Below are positions 1 through 8,065 of a stretch of DNA of 64,000 nt, piece after piece (position 1 is the stretch's first letter; each line of letters starts with the position of its first letter). The translations under genes and the position numbers were made by a program. Location of the stretch: assembly GCA_944376455.1 (NCBI GenBank), contig CALWCO010000002.1:50590-114589 (forward strand), read 5' to 3'. The notes below the pieces were generated by a model. It did no database searches, was not told the DNA's origin, and was given only the letters and a program-made list of their open reading frames with translations. This stretch comes from an uncultured Clostridia bacterium (GTDB lineage: Bacteria; Bacillota; Clostridia; Christensenellales; Borkfalkiaceae).

Positions 1-372
1 ATTGCTGTCGCGGTTTTCCGTATCCACGTTGTCCTGGATAGCGATAAACCGTATCCCGAACGCGGGGAACACATAATCGACGTACTGTCCCACTTCGATA
101 TAGTTCCTGCCGAACCGCGAAAGGTCTTTGACGATGATAGTATTTATAATACCCGTTTTGGCGTCGTCCAACAATCTCTGCACTTCGGGGCGCTGGAAGG
201 TGGTACCCGAAACGCCGTCGTCTATGTATTCGTCGTGAATCTCAAAGCCGTGTTCTTCTGCATACTTGCGTAAAATAGTACGCTGGTTGTCGATAGACAC
301 CGATTCGCCCTGACGTTCGTCTTCTTGCGAAAGCCTGAGGTATAATCCCGCTATGTAATGTTTCTGTTTCAT
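1..372 (-). CDS. Serine site-specific recombinase, N-terminal part (runs off the left edge)
   Basis: The first 124 codons of a resolvase/invertase-type recombinase are visible; the rest lies beyond base 1. The catalytic serine sits in YLRLSQEDE. It is followed by the usual SIDNQR stretch, a DDGVSGTTFQRP loop and the VKDLSRFGRNYIEVGQYVD helix region, all typical of large serine recombinases of the TnpX/Tn4451 kind. The ATG at 372 is preceded by GAGGTGAACG, a good ribosome binding site. The gene probably drives excision and insertion of the element that also carries the next few - strand genes. Family membership is clear; the specific element type is inference, because the DNA-binding C-terminal half cannot be seen. 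Confidence 0.9.
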   Translation of the reverse strand, partial: MKQKHYIAGLYLRLSQEDERQGESVSIDNQRTILRKYAEEHGFEIHDEYIDDGVSGTTFQRPEVQRLLDDAKTGIINTIIVKDLSRFGRNYIEVGQYVDYVFPAFGIRFIAIQDNVDTENRDSN

Positions 373-377
373 ATCGT

Positions 378-578
378 TCACCTCGCATTCCGAACAATGT
401 TCTGAACTGCAAGGGTTTCCATTGTCTTTTCAAAGTCCTTGCCGCCGCGGAAATACCTGCGGACGAAATAAGCCTTTCCGTCTACATTTTTCTGTTTACT
501 TACAGACGGGGAAAAGAGGTAACAATTCTTTTCATAATCCTCAATACCGCAAAATGTTTTACTCATATTTTTGTTCAT
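378..578 (-). CDS. Small basic protein of the mobile element (TnpW-like, unproven)
   Basis: This is a 66-residue ORF five bases upstream of the recombinase start, so the two are almost certainly co-transcribed. An AAGGAG site lies about nine bases before the ATG at 578; a second ATG four codons in is also possible. The C-terminal half (YFVRRYFRGGKDFEKTMETLA and on) resembles the short proteins usually encoded beside Tn4451-type recombinases. I do not recognise a catalytic motif. The TnpW assignment rests on size, position and a loose sequence resemblance only. Confidence 0.55.
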   Translation of the reverse strand: MNKNMSKTFCGIEDYEKNCYLFSPSVSKQKNVDGKAYFVRRYFRGGKDFEKTMETLAVQNIVRNAR

Positions 579-772
579 TCAGTCATTCTCCTTTTACTAT
601 AATTATTTTCGTTTGCCTTTCGGCGGAGAAAAAAACAAAACGGAACCGCGATGGTCTTTTTGTTCTCCGTCATGCTCTTTCTTTCCGTCAAGGGTTGCCA
701 AAGGCAATGCACCTCGCCCTTGACGGAAAGCGCGGTTTCGTTTATACTCTCCGTCCGAAAGGAAAAAATGAT

Positions 773-1648
773 TCAGTTGCGCTTGCACCGTTCTATCGTT
801 TCATTGCATATCTTCCCTAAATCTTCCCCGTCTTTATAACAGTGAAAATCGTCAAAGAGAAGGTACTTTTGATTCTCCGCGTCCATGGGCAAAGCCAGGT
901 CGTCCTCGGATATGTCCGTCCGTATGTATGTTGGCACGTTCCGCGAATATACCAGCCTTTCCCCGCTCTTGCCGATGTATTTCATCAGGTAGTTTTTGGA
1001 CAGTTCTATCTCCTTTTTCGTCCCCAACCGCTGACAGTCGTTCCGCCCGAACCGTTCGGAAAAATAACTGTTTTGCAAGGTCTTTTGCATGCGATGTGCT
1101 TTCGTACTGTAATCTTCCTTTTCGGTCATATTTTCGGGCATGGTACCATCGGGGATATAAAATATCCCGTGGAAATGCAAACGCTTCTTTTCGGGAGAAC
1201 GTTCCCATACGCCGATATACCGCCAGCCCCTGCGATGGGAGAAATGCCGCAGCGTTTGGCATAACTTTTTTCGGAAACTCTCTTCCGTGTGCTTTTCATC
1301 CGAGTATGTAAACGTGCAAAACCAATTCCAAGGATTTAAGTTGACTTTCCTTGCCAGACGGGTCTTGCGCAAGAGTTCGTTCCGCTCTTTCCGCGCCATG
1401 TTCTCCCGCACGTACCTTTCCGTTTCGGCTTGCGTTTCAAATTCACCTGAAAGAGTCTTTTCGATGTTTTTGAATTTCTCTTTCCTGTGTTTGCCCTTAT
1501 TCTCTTGAAAAGCCTTTTCAAAAAGTTCCTTCCTTTGCTCTGCTTCGGGACATGGCGGAAATTGAGGGCGCATTTGCCTGCTATTCTTCTTTTGCAGAAT
1601 GGCAACGTAATGCCTGCCGTCCGAATAGACTTTTGCGTTCTTATACAT
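773..1648 (-). CDS. HUH-type replication initiator / relaxase-like Rep protein
   Basis: A 291-residue protein with the hallmarks of rolling-circle Rep endonucleases. There is an FCTFTYSDE strand near residue 110, an HFH metal-binding pair at about 158-160 (RLHFHGIFYIP), and a tyrosine helix NYLMKYIGKSGE near 219-230 with candidate nucleophiles Tyr220 and Tyr224. Such proteins nick one strand at an origin and are common in mobilisable elements of Firmicutes. Its start overlaps the preceding 44-codon ORF by eight bases (ATGTATAA), which suggests translational coupling. A cluster of perfect hairpins about 0.7 kb upstream (2396-2464) is a candidate origin. The HUH fold call is fairly safe; whether it replicates or mobilises the element cannot be told. 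Confidence 0.8.
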   Translation of the reverse strand: MYKNAKVYSDGRHYVAILQKKNSRQMRPQFPPCPEAEQRKELFEKAFQENKGKHRKEKFKNIEKTLSGEFETQAETERYVRENMARKERNELLRKTRLARKVNLNPWNWFCTFTYSDEKHTEESFRKKLCQTLRHFSHRRGWRYIGVWERSPEKKRLHFHGIFYIPDGTMPENMTEKEDYSTKAHRMQKTLQNSYFSERFGRNDCQRLGTKKEIELSKNYLMKYIGKSGERLVYSRNVPTYIRTDISEDDLALPMDAENQKYLLFDDFHCYKDGEDLGKICNETIERCKRN

Positions 1649-1775
1649 GCTCTTCCTCCTTTACGGCAAGAATGCGTTGCAAAAGCGTGCCGAAAAACGC
1701 TTGCCGCTCTTCCGTGTCCAAATTGTCCGCCTCGCATGTCCCGAAGGTAATGATTTTGATTTCCCGCTGTTCCAT
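1641..1775 (-). CDS. 44-residue hypothetical protein coupled to Rep
   Basis: A short ORF starting at the ATG at 1775 behind a clear GGGAGGGAAAT ribosome binding site. It encodes an acidic 44-residue peptide beginning MEQREIKIITFGTCEAD and ending AVKEEEHV. Its stop overlaps the start of the Rep gene by eight bases, so its main role could be to couple translation of Rep. I do not recognise a family. The strong ribosome binding site and tight overlap are the evidence that it is real. Confidence 0.6.
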   Translation of the reverse strand: MEQREIKIITFGTCEADNLDTEERQAFFGTLLQRILAVKEEEHV

Positions 1776-2288
1776 ATTTCCCTCCCGAAACCCGTTTCAA
1801 AAATAACTTTTCAACAGTATACAACACAAACCGGCAACCTAATTTCCTCTTTGAAAAAATTCTTTCTGCTTATTAGCCATAAAAACAAAGTTTTTTGGAC
1901 AGGTATGGCGGAATTTTCACAAAATTTTCAGATCGCCCTTTAACGGATGCATGCACTATACCACAAACGCAAGAGAAATGTAAGACACTTTTTGTAACCG
2001 AAATCACAACGACATGACCCAAAATCATAACAACATACAACCGGACGCAACTAACCACAACAAAAAATTGCATTGTTTTCGGAGATAAAGACACTATAAC
2101 ATAACGGCTTGAAAAAAGGAATGACTTGAAATCGGGGAAAATCACGCACGATCCGACAAAATCCGAGGCGACCACGGGGCGAAACCGTATTCAGCCGACA
2201 GGAAACCGAGGTAAACCGTAACGACAAAAAACCGTATACCCGAAAAAGGATATACGGTAAAAAGAAAGATATTCTGCGTGCGGGGAAA

Positions 2289-2326
2289 AGCGGAGCCGGC
2301 CGAAAGCGGCTTAGCGAGGCGGCTCC
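2289..2326. repeat. Nested hairpin in mobile-element spacer
   Basis: An outer stem GGAGCCG/CGGCTCC encloses an inner GCCG-AAAG-CGGC hairpin, giving a cruciform-capable sequence upstream of the three-hairpin cluster. No T-run follows, so it does not look like a simple terminator. Confidence 0.5.
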
Positions 2327-2395
2327 GCGCCCGCACGGTAGTTTTTTCGTTGGGTTGTGTTATGTTTGGTGAACGCTTGAATAGGTAAAGTAAAG

Positions 2396-2464
2396 CAGGC
2401 GCGCGACAGCGCGCCTGCGACGCTTGTCTGGCGGCGCGCAGCGCCGCCACTTGTCTATGACAAG
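2396..2464. repeat. Three consecutive perfect hairpins (candidate rolling-circle origin or oriT)
   Basis: Three stems stand almost back to back: CAGGCGCGC-GACA-GCGCGCCTG (2396-2417), GGCGGCGC-GCA-GCGCCGCC (2430-2448) and CTTGTC-TAT-GACAAG (2450-2464). CTTGTC also occurs at 2423-2428, so one arm is repeated directly. The cluster lies in the spacer between the sigma-like gene and the Rep gene. Hairpin clusters near an HUH Rep gene are typical of double-strand origins or transfer origins, but no nick site can be assigned by eye. Confidence 0.5.
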
Positions 2465-2545
2465 CGCATCTCTAAGTGCCAAATCGCAATTTTGGGTAGT
2501 ACAACTATGGTTAAGTCTTACATAAATGAAGTTTAAAAGAGCATA

Positions 2546-3205
2546 TCAAAGTGCGCCGTAGCAGGCATAATACCGCCTGCGAATGCTCGCTTTTCTGTGG
2601 TTGATGGTACCCCTGCCGATGCCGAGTTCGGCACAAACCTGCGATTGCACCATGCCGTTCATGTAGCACTCCAGAATGGCAAGTTCCAATTCGGAGAGTT
2701 TCAGCGTTTCTACAAGTTCATCGTATTTGCCGTAATCTGTCTGCTCGTGTTCAAAACGGTTGACGGAATCCATGGGCAGTGCCTTGTAATCGGTAAAGTC
2801 AATCTCCTCCGTCTTTTGCGCGTTTTTGCGGTACCGCATGAGTTCCCTGTCTAATTTACGGTAACAGGCAAGTTTTATCGTAATATTGATACCTTTTTTG
2901 TCCTTGCCGTAAATATCCGATACCTTCCTGCCCATGAATGCACAGAGAAAACAAATGGCGTTTTGTGCGATGTCATAGCCGTCCGAGATGATATAATTTC
3001 TTTCTCCCATGTGATGTAAGTCTTTGATAAGTCCGATATAATACCGATCCGCGACTTGCCTGTCATACTTTTTTAAGGTGCGTAAAGCTTGCAGAGCGAT
3101 CATCTCACCCATGAGTTTGACGTTTTCGGGAGAGATAGGTTCGGCGAACAATGCACCTTCATTGCGATACTTTCCGTTCGAGAACTTGGTAACCAACATT
3201 TCCAT
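2546..3205 (-). CDS. Sigma factor-like / HTH regulatory protein of the mobile element
   Basis: A 219-residue protein whose C-terminus has a sigma-region-4-like helix-turn-helix (LKLSELELAILECYMNG, then SQVCAELGIGRGTINHRKASI). The N-terminal two thirds (MEMLVTKFSNGKYRNEGALF onward) is helical and lacks a recognised motif. The start at 3205 is chosen because AGAGGTG lies five bases upstream; a longer ORF to 3259 has no such site. Proteins of this shape are frequent in Clostridia conjugative or mobilisable elements, where they may act as dedicated transcription factors. That role is inference. Confidence 0.65.
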   Translation of the reverse strand: MEMLVTKFSNGKYRNEGALFAEPISPENVKLMGEMIALQALRTLKKYDRQVADRYYIGLIKDLHHMGERNYIISDGYDIAQNAICFLCAFMGRKVSDIYGKDKKGINITIKLACYRKLDRELMRYRKNAQKTEEIDFTDYKALPMDSVNRFEHEQTDYGKYDELVETLKLSELELAILECYMNGMVQSQVCAELGIGRGTINHRKASIRRRYYACYGAL

Positions 3206-3738
3206 CTTAACACCTCTGAATTTGTATTTGCCTTTTTCGGGCAACAGGCGGAGGTGCATAGGACGGTGAAAGTCGGTACCATGAATAGCAAGACTGCGGA
3301 AGTCAACGGGACAAAGCCAAAATCGTTGCGTAGAAGGCGCGTAAAAAGCCTTATAAGCGAAAAAAGAGCCAAGGCAAGGTATTATTTACTCGGCTCATAA
3401 TTCGTTTCTATGAGTGTTTTAAGCGACGATTTTGCGGCCGTTGACTTTGGCGAGGAACTATGCCAAACTCAGCCTCCCGAAAAAGCAAATTCAAGAGGAA
3501 CATATAACGGAAAAGAAACCAATCAAAAGAAAACATGTGCGGAGCATAATCAAGAGAAAGCATGTGCGGGGCATAAGCGGCAACCGATCTCCAAGCAGTT
3601 CAGCCGAAACGGCTCCACACCGCCGCGATTATCCATGCCAAACACACGCCGCAGAGCCAAATAGGATTAAAGATTTCCTTCTATAAGGCTGATTAAAATT
3701 TATATGTATTTATATTAACAAATTAATAGAAGTTGTAG
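3206..3738. other. Non-coding stretch left of the defence island
   Basis: No gene is supported here. The segment contains a 27-base tandem duplication (listed separately) and marks the change from the mobile-element genes to the AT-rich island. Confidence 0.5.
3523..3576. repeat. 27-bp tandem duplication
   Basis: Two adjacent 27-base units (3523-3549 and 3550-3576) share the core CATGTGCGG-GCATAA and differ at only three positions. They lie outside any supported gene. Confidence 0.7.
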
Positions 3739-3767
3739 TTGAAAATTTATATTAAAAGTGTTATAAT
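3739..3767 (+). promoter_or_regulatory. Sigma-A type promoter of the hsd island
   Basis: TTGAAA (3739-3744), a 17-base spacer and a perfect TATAAT (3762-3767). It stands about 40 bases before the broken XRE gene and 270 before hsdR. It is the only strong promoter seen before the restriction operon. Confidence 0.75.
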
Positions 3768-3808
3768 GATTCTAATAATTTTGTCGAGATACACGGGCGG
3801 CTTTTTCT

Positions 3809-3996
3809 GAAGAGATTAAAATAGTGAGAAAAATATTGAAAAGTCAGGAACCGTCGGCGCATAAATTGGGAGTACGTTTTTCCACGGTAAATCAATGGGA
3901 AAATGCTAGTTACAATCAAATCAATTAGCTAAGAAAATATTTCCAGAATTTTGTAAAGAACATCATATATCGATAGAAGATCAAAACCGTAATTAA
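3809..3996 (+). pseudogene. Broken XRE-family HTH regulator upstream of hsdR
   Basis: Translation from 3809 gives an HTH domain: EEIKIVRKILKSQEPSAHKL, then GVRFSTVNQWENASYNQIN and a stop at 3926. Two bases over, another frame continues as AKKIFPEFCKEHHISIEDQN until a stop at 3994. Joined, these match the XRE-type regulators often found next to restriction systems (LGVSFSTVNRWENG pattern followed by a C-terminal AKK.F..FC helix). A frameshift plus missing start make it non-functional. It sits between the island promoter and hsdR, so it was probably the operon's own regulator. Function loss is a direct reading; the regulatory role is inference. Confidence 0.7.
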
Positions 3997-4036
3997 TTAG
4001 AGATGTTTGGTTTTTAAAATTTGAAGGGAGGATACA

Positions 4037-6355
4037 ATGGATTCTTTTGATAAAAAATCGCTATCAGAAATGGATATACGAACAAAATTCATTACGCCTG
4101 CAATCATTTCCGCCGGTTGGAGTTCTTTTTCGCAAATGCGCGAGGAATATAAAGTTACCAACGGTAGAATTATCGCCCGTGGGAAGATATGCAAACGAGA
4201 AGCCCCTCTGAAAGCAGACTATGTCCTTTTCTATAAACCAAACAAACCGATTGCGATTATTGAAGCCAAAGATAATAATCATACGATGGCAGACGGCATG
4301 CAACAGGCGTTGCACTATGCTGATATGATGGATGTTCCGTTCGTATTTTCTTCCAATGGTGACGGCTTTGTTTTCCACAACAAGTTCATTACCGAAGGAC
4401 CTGCCGAAATAAATCTTTCGTTGGATGAATTTCCGTCGCCGGAGACTTTATGGACAATGTATCACGAGCAAAACCATATCAGCCCGGTGCAAGACACGGT
4501 TATTGATGAACCATATTATTCTGATAATCCCGACAAACAGCCGCGCTATTATCAGATGAACGCAGTCAATAAAACCGTTGAAGCTATTGCAAACGGTCAA
4601 AACAGAGTTTTGCTTGTTATGGCAACAGGCACCGGTAAAACTTACACTGCATTTCAGATCATTTGGCGTCTTTGGAAATCAGGTATTAAAAAACGCATTC
4701 TTTTCCTTGCCGACAGAACGGCGTTAATCTCACAGACGTTCACGAACGATTTTGCCCCGTTCAAAGATAAAATGACATGGGTGACAAAACAAAACTTTGA
4801 TACGGCTCATGAAATATATCTTGCCCTTTATCAGGGGTTAACTGGAGAAGACGAGGATGCCAACAGCTTGTTTAAGCAATTCAGTCCGGGGTTCTTCGAT
4901 TTAGTTGTCGTTGATGAGTGTCACCGCGGCAGCGCAAAGGCTGACAGTCAATGGCGTGAAGTATTGGAGTATTTCTCCTCTGCCACGCAGGTAGGACTTA
5001 CCGCAACACCGAAAGAAACCAATTCGGTTTCCAATATAGATTATTTCGGCGAGCCAATCTATACATATTCTTTGAAGCAAGGAATTGACGACGGATTCTT
5101 AGCCCCCTATCGTGTTATCCGTGTATTTTTTGATAAAGACATTGAAGGTTTTGTTCCTTATGAAGGTCAGCTTGACGACAACGGTGAAGTCATCGACAAC
5201 CGAGTTTACAACACGACCGATTTTGATAAAAATCTTGTTCTCGAAAAACGAACAAAACTCGTTGCGAAAACTGTCTCCGATTATCTGAAAAAACATGATT
5301 GCAGAATGGATAAAACAATATTCTTCTGTGTCGATCAGGAGCACGCAGACCGTATGCGCCAAGCATTGGCAAATGAAAATGCAGATATGTGTGCGATAGA
5401 TTCGCGTTATGTCATGCGTATTACGGCAAACGACGAAGCGGGTGTCAAGCAACTTGATAATTTCAGAGATGTAGAGAAGAAATATCCCGTACTTGTCACT
5501 ACTTCCAAATTGCTTTCCACGGGCGTTGACGTTCAGACGGTTAAATTTATCGTTTTGGATTCAAATATCAGATCTATGACCGAATTCAAACAGATTATCG
5601 GTCGCGGTACCCGCGTCCGGGAAGACCTCGGAAAAATGTATTTTACGATTTTCGACTTCCGCGACGTTACTCGTCTTTTCCACGATCCTGATTTTGACGG
5701 TCCTATCGAGCAGCAGGATGATTTTCATCCGAATGAACCCGGAAAAGGCCCTGAAAGTCCTCCTAAAATCACGCCTCCGGAACATGAAAGAAGACAAAAA
5801 TATGTTCTCGGCGGTACGCAGGTTTCTGTCTCTCAAAAGCATGTTCAATACCTTGATAAAAACGGTCATCTGATTACCGAGCGTCTTATCGATTATACAA
5901 AGAGAAATGTGTTAAGCCAATATGCGGAGATGAACGATTTTCTTGCTGCATGGAATGCGGCAGACCGCAAACAGGCAATCATTGACGAGCTTGAAAAGCG
6001 CGGCGTATTTTTTGATGACCTTTGCGACGAAGTAGGCAAAGATTTGGATCCGTTTGACCTGATTTTGCATATCGTATTCGACCAACCGCCGCTGACGAGA
6101 AAAGAACGAGCCGAAAACGTCCGCAAGCGCAATTACTTTACCAAATACGGAAAGCAAGCCGCAGAGATTTTGGATGCGCTTTTGACGAAGTATGCCGATA
6201 GCGGTCTTAGTGACCTTGAAAACGTGGACGTTTTGAAGGTTGATCCCATCAAACAGTACGGAACACAAGTTTATATTGTGAATACCATTTTCGGCGGGAT
6301 CGCAAAATTCCGCGAAGCAATCAAGGAATTGGAATCGGAAATTTACGCGGCATGA
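4037..6355 (+). CDS. hsdR: Type I restriction enzyme, R (restriction/translocase) subunit, EcoEI-like
   Basis: A 772-residue subunit that cuts unmodified DNA after ATP-driven translocation, working with HsdM and HsdS. The N-terminal PD-(D/E)xK nuclease is seen as ADYVLFY...AIIEAKDNN near residues 61-79. The SF2 helicase motor follows, with MATGTGKT (about 195-202), the DECH box in VVVDECHRG (about 290) and LTATP. The C-terminal helicase half carries STGVDVQTVKF and QIIGRGTRVRED. Length and motifs match the EcoEI-type R family. The ATG at 4037 follows GAAGGGAGG. The gene appears intact. It leads an operon continuing with an unrecognised ORF 21 bases downstream and then hsdM. Confidence 0.96.
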   Translation: MDSFDKKSLSEMDIRTKFITPAIISAGWSSFSQMREEYKVTNGRIIARGKICKREAPLKADYVLFYKPNKPIAIIEAKDNNHTMADGMQQALHYADMMDVPFVFSSNGDGFVFHNKFITEGPAEINLSLDEFPSPETLWTMYHEQNHISPVQDTVIDEPYYSDNPDKQPRYYQMNAVNKTVEAIANGQNRVLLVMATGTGKTYTAFQIIWRLWKSGIKKRILFLADRTALISQTFTNDFAPFKDKMTWVTKQNFDTAHEIYLALYQGLTGEDEDANSLFKQFSPGFFDLVVVDECHRGSAKADSQWREVLEYFSSATQVGLTATPKETNSVSNIDYFGEPIYTYSLKQGIDDGFLAPYRVIRVFFDKDIEGFVPYEGQLDDNGEVIDNRVYNTTDFDKNLVLEKRTKLVAKTVSDYLKKHDCRMDKTIFFCVDQEHADRMRQALANENADMCAIDSRYVMRITANDEAGVKQLDNFRDVEKKYPVLVTTSKLLSTGVDVQTVKFIVLDSNIRSMTEFKQIIGRGTRVREDLGKMYFTIFDFRDVTRLFHDPDFDGPIEQQDDFHPNEPGKGPESPPKITPPEHERRQKYVLGGTQVSVSQKHVQYLDKNGHLITERLIDYTKRNVLSQYAEMNDFLAAWNAADRKQAIIDELEKRGVFFDDLCDEVGKDLDPFDLILHIVFDQPPLTRKERAENVRKRNYFTKYGKQAAEILDALLTKYADSGLSDLENVDVLKVDPIKQYGTQVYIVNTIFGGIAKFREAIKELESEIYAA

Positions 6356-6376
6356 CATTAAGGAGCACAAAAGAAA

Positions 6377-8053
6377 ATGATTGATTTAAATTCAACTATG
6401 TTTTACAAAGTAAAATTTGTAGTTTCACTTTTAGAGTCAGGACAAGATTTGCTTTGGTGTATCATTAGTCATATTAAAAATTGGCAGACGAAAAAATGGA
6501 ACAAGACAGAAAAATTACTTTCTGATTACGCAAAAGATTGGAGCAATCTAAAAAGAGGAGGCAAAATTTTATCCACCGACGGCAAAACAGTTAAAATAAT
6601 TTCTGAGGTATGTTATGTGGACGAACCTGCAAATAACAATACATACTGGGCTTGTAAAATAATTGAAACACCTTTATCGGAAAAAGGATTTGCGCCCAGA
6701 AGATGGGTTACAGAGGTTGGATACGAGCCTATTGATGAAAAAAACGCATATTTTTCTTGCGTTATTTCGTATAGTGACATGCCGGGCTTTATTGGAGAAT
6801 GTGAACCCATCCCTTCCCCCAGCATACCTGGACTTGTAAAAAGAATTATTAATAATAAATTCATTATATGTAGTTGCGGAATCGACAAAATATCTATAAA
6901 ACCTCAATTAATATCAAATGGTGAATGGTTAAAATTTTGGGAAAGACTTCAAAACGAAAGAAGGAACATTCCCTATATTTACATTAGCCCGAAAAATAAT
7001 TCTTCAAGTGTTAAAGATTGTTTGTGTGTAAATCCCGAAGATATAGCAAATGCTGTAGGCGGCAATGCGTTGGTTTTTTATGCCACTGATAAAGCTGTGA
7101 CAGAAGAAATGAATTATTTTACACCACAAGAATTGGCCTGCTATAATGGAATGATTAGAATTTACTACCCGGAAATAGAAACGTTAGACGAATTAGACTA
7201 TAATCGCCATAGATATTTTTCTCCCAATCAAATTGAAGAACTGGGGACAAACATTGTCTGTCAAATACTTCGTCGTGCATTTGCCCAAGACGTGACTTTT
7301 TACGATAAATTTTTCCGTATAGACGATTGCCGAGCAATGGTTACTTCCAACATCAGACAAAAGAGATTAAAAGAAATTGAAGCAATACATCAGGAAAAAT
7401 TGAAAGAGGTCGAAAATGAAACTTTGAGTTTGGCGATGGCTGAAGAAGAAAAACGACTTGTTGCAGAAGCCGAAAGCGGTCGTTTAATTGAAGAATTAAT
7501 TGATCAGAAAGAGGAAAATTATAACCTGGAGCAACAAATTGAAAGCTATCGTTTGTTGGCGCAGGATAACGCCGCATTGAGGAAGGCGACTTCCAGCAGA
7601 TTGGCGATCAAGGATTATCCGAAAACGCCTGATGATGTTGTAAACTATTTTGAAGCAACTTTTGGAGATAAAATTGAATTTACGGATGACGCAAGAAAAA
7701 CATTAAAAAGTTGCAGCATAGACTTATCCGACCTTTGGACATCTTTGTTTGCGCTAGCAACTGTAATGTGGGATTTATACTTCACAAAAGGTGGAGACAT
7801 ATACAAAGAATTCAAAATGCAAACAGGGATTAAAGCTACACGTGGCGAAGGATCAATGACAAGAGCGGATTTGAAACTTATGCGTCAGTTTGTGACGGAT
7901 TATAAAGGCGAAAAAATCAATATTGAAGCTCATATTACCTATGCAAAAAAAGGACAAAGCATTCACTTTGGTTTTTCTAATAACGATAGAAGGATAATAG
8001 TAGGCTCTTGCGGTGAACATAAAGAAATTTATTCATCAGGGAAGAGAAAGTAA
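6377..8053 (+). CDS. Uncharacterised coiled-coil protein embedded in the hsd operon
   Basis: An intact 558-residue protein that I cannot assign to a named family. Residues 1-140 hold an RRWVTEVGYE segment. A middle part near 215-265 contains EDIANAVGGNALVFYATDKA followed by YNGMIRIYYPE. A long charged coiled coil spans roughly 329-408. The last 150 residues form a compact module ending in HITYAKKGQSIHFGF and RRIIVGSCGEHKEIYSS. I have the impression of similar unnamed actinobacterial and clostridial proteins sharing the RW-TEVG, Y-G-RIY-P and C-terminal G-CG-H patterns, but this is memory, not a search. It lies 21 bases after hsdR and 12 before hsdM, with an AAGGAG ribosome binding site, so it is part of the operon. 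No catalytic residues are evident. A role as anti-phage effector or regulator is only inferred from context. Confidence 0.8.
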   Translation: MIDLNSTMFYKVKFVVSLLESGQDLLWCIISHIKNWQTKKWNKTEKLLSDYAKDWSNLKRGGKILSTDGKTVKIISEVCYVDEPANNNTYWACKIIETPLSEKGFAPRRWVTEVGYEPIDEKNAYFSCVISYSDMPGFIGECEPIPSPSIPGLVKRIINNKFIICSCGIDKISIKPQLISNGEWLKFWERLQNERRNIPYIYISPKNNSSSVKDCLCVNPEDIANAVGGNALVFYATDKAVTEEMNYFTPQELACYNGMIRIYYPEIETLDELDYNRHRYFSPNQIEELGTNIVCQILRRAFAQDVTFYDKFFRIDDCRAMVTSNIRQKRLKEIEAIHQEKLKEVENETLSLAMAEEEKRLVAEAESGRLIEELIDQKEENYNLEQQIESYRLLAQDNAALRKATSSRLAIKDYPKTPDDVVNYFEATFGDKIEFTDDARKTLKSCSIDLSDLWTSLFALATVMWDLYFTKGGDIYKEFKMQTGIKATRGEGSMTRADLKLMRQFVTDYKGEKINIEAHITYAKKGQSIHFGFSNNDRRIIVGSCGEHKEIYSSGKRK

Positions 8054-8065
8054 GGAGTACATACT

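Larger units (their letters stand above)
1776..2545. other. Non-coding stretch of the mobile element
   Basis: I see no convincing gene in these 770 bases. The left part (about 1960-2110) is AT-rich with short CAACA-type runs. The right part (about 2289-2464) is GC-rich and holds a nested hairpin and three consecutive perfect hairpins, listed separately. Confidence 0.6.

Noticed and set aside
1873..2175. A 100-residue - strand ORF in the mobile-element spacer
   Set aside because: No ribosome binding site, valine/cysteine-rich chance composition and no resemblance to a family.
3410..3686. Two overlapping 84-residue + strand ORFs left of the hsd promoter
   Set aside because: No ribosome binding site; the apparent internal repeat simply reflects the 27-base tandem duplication.
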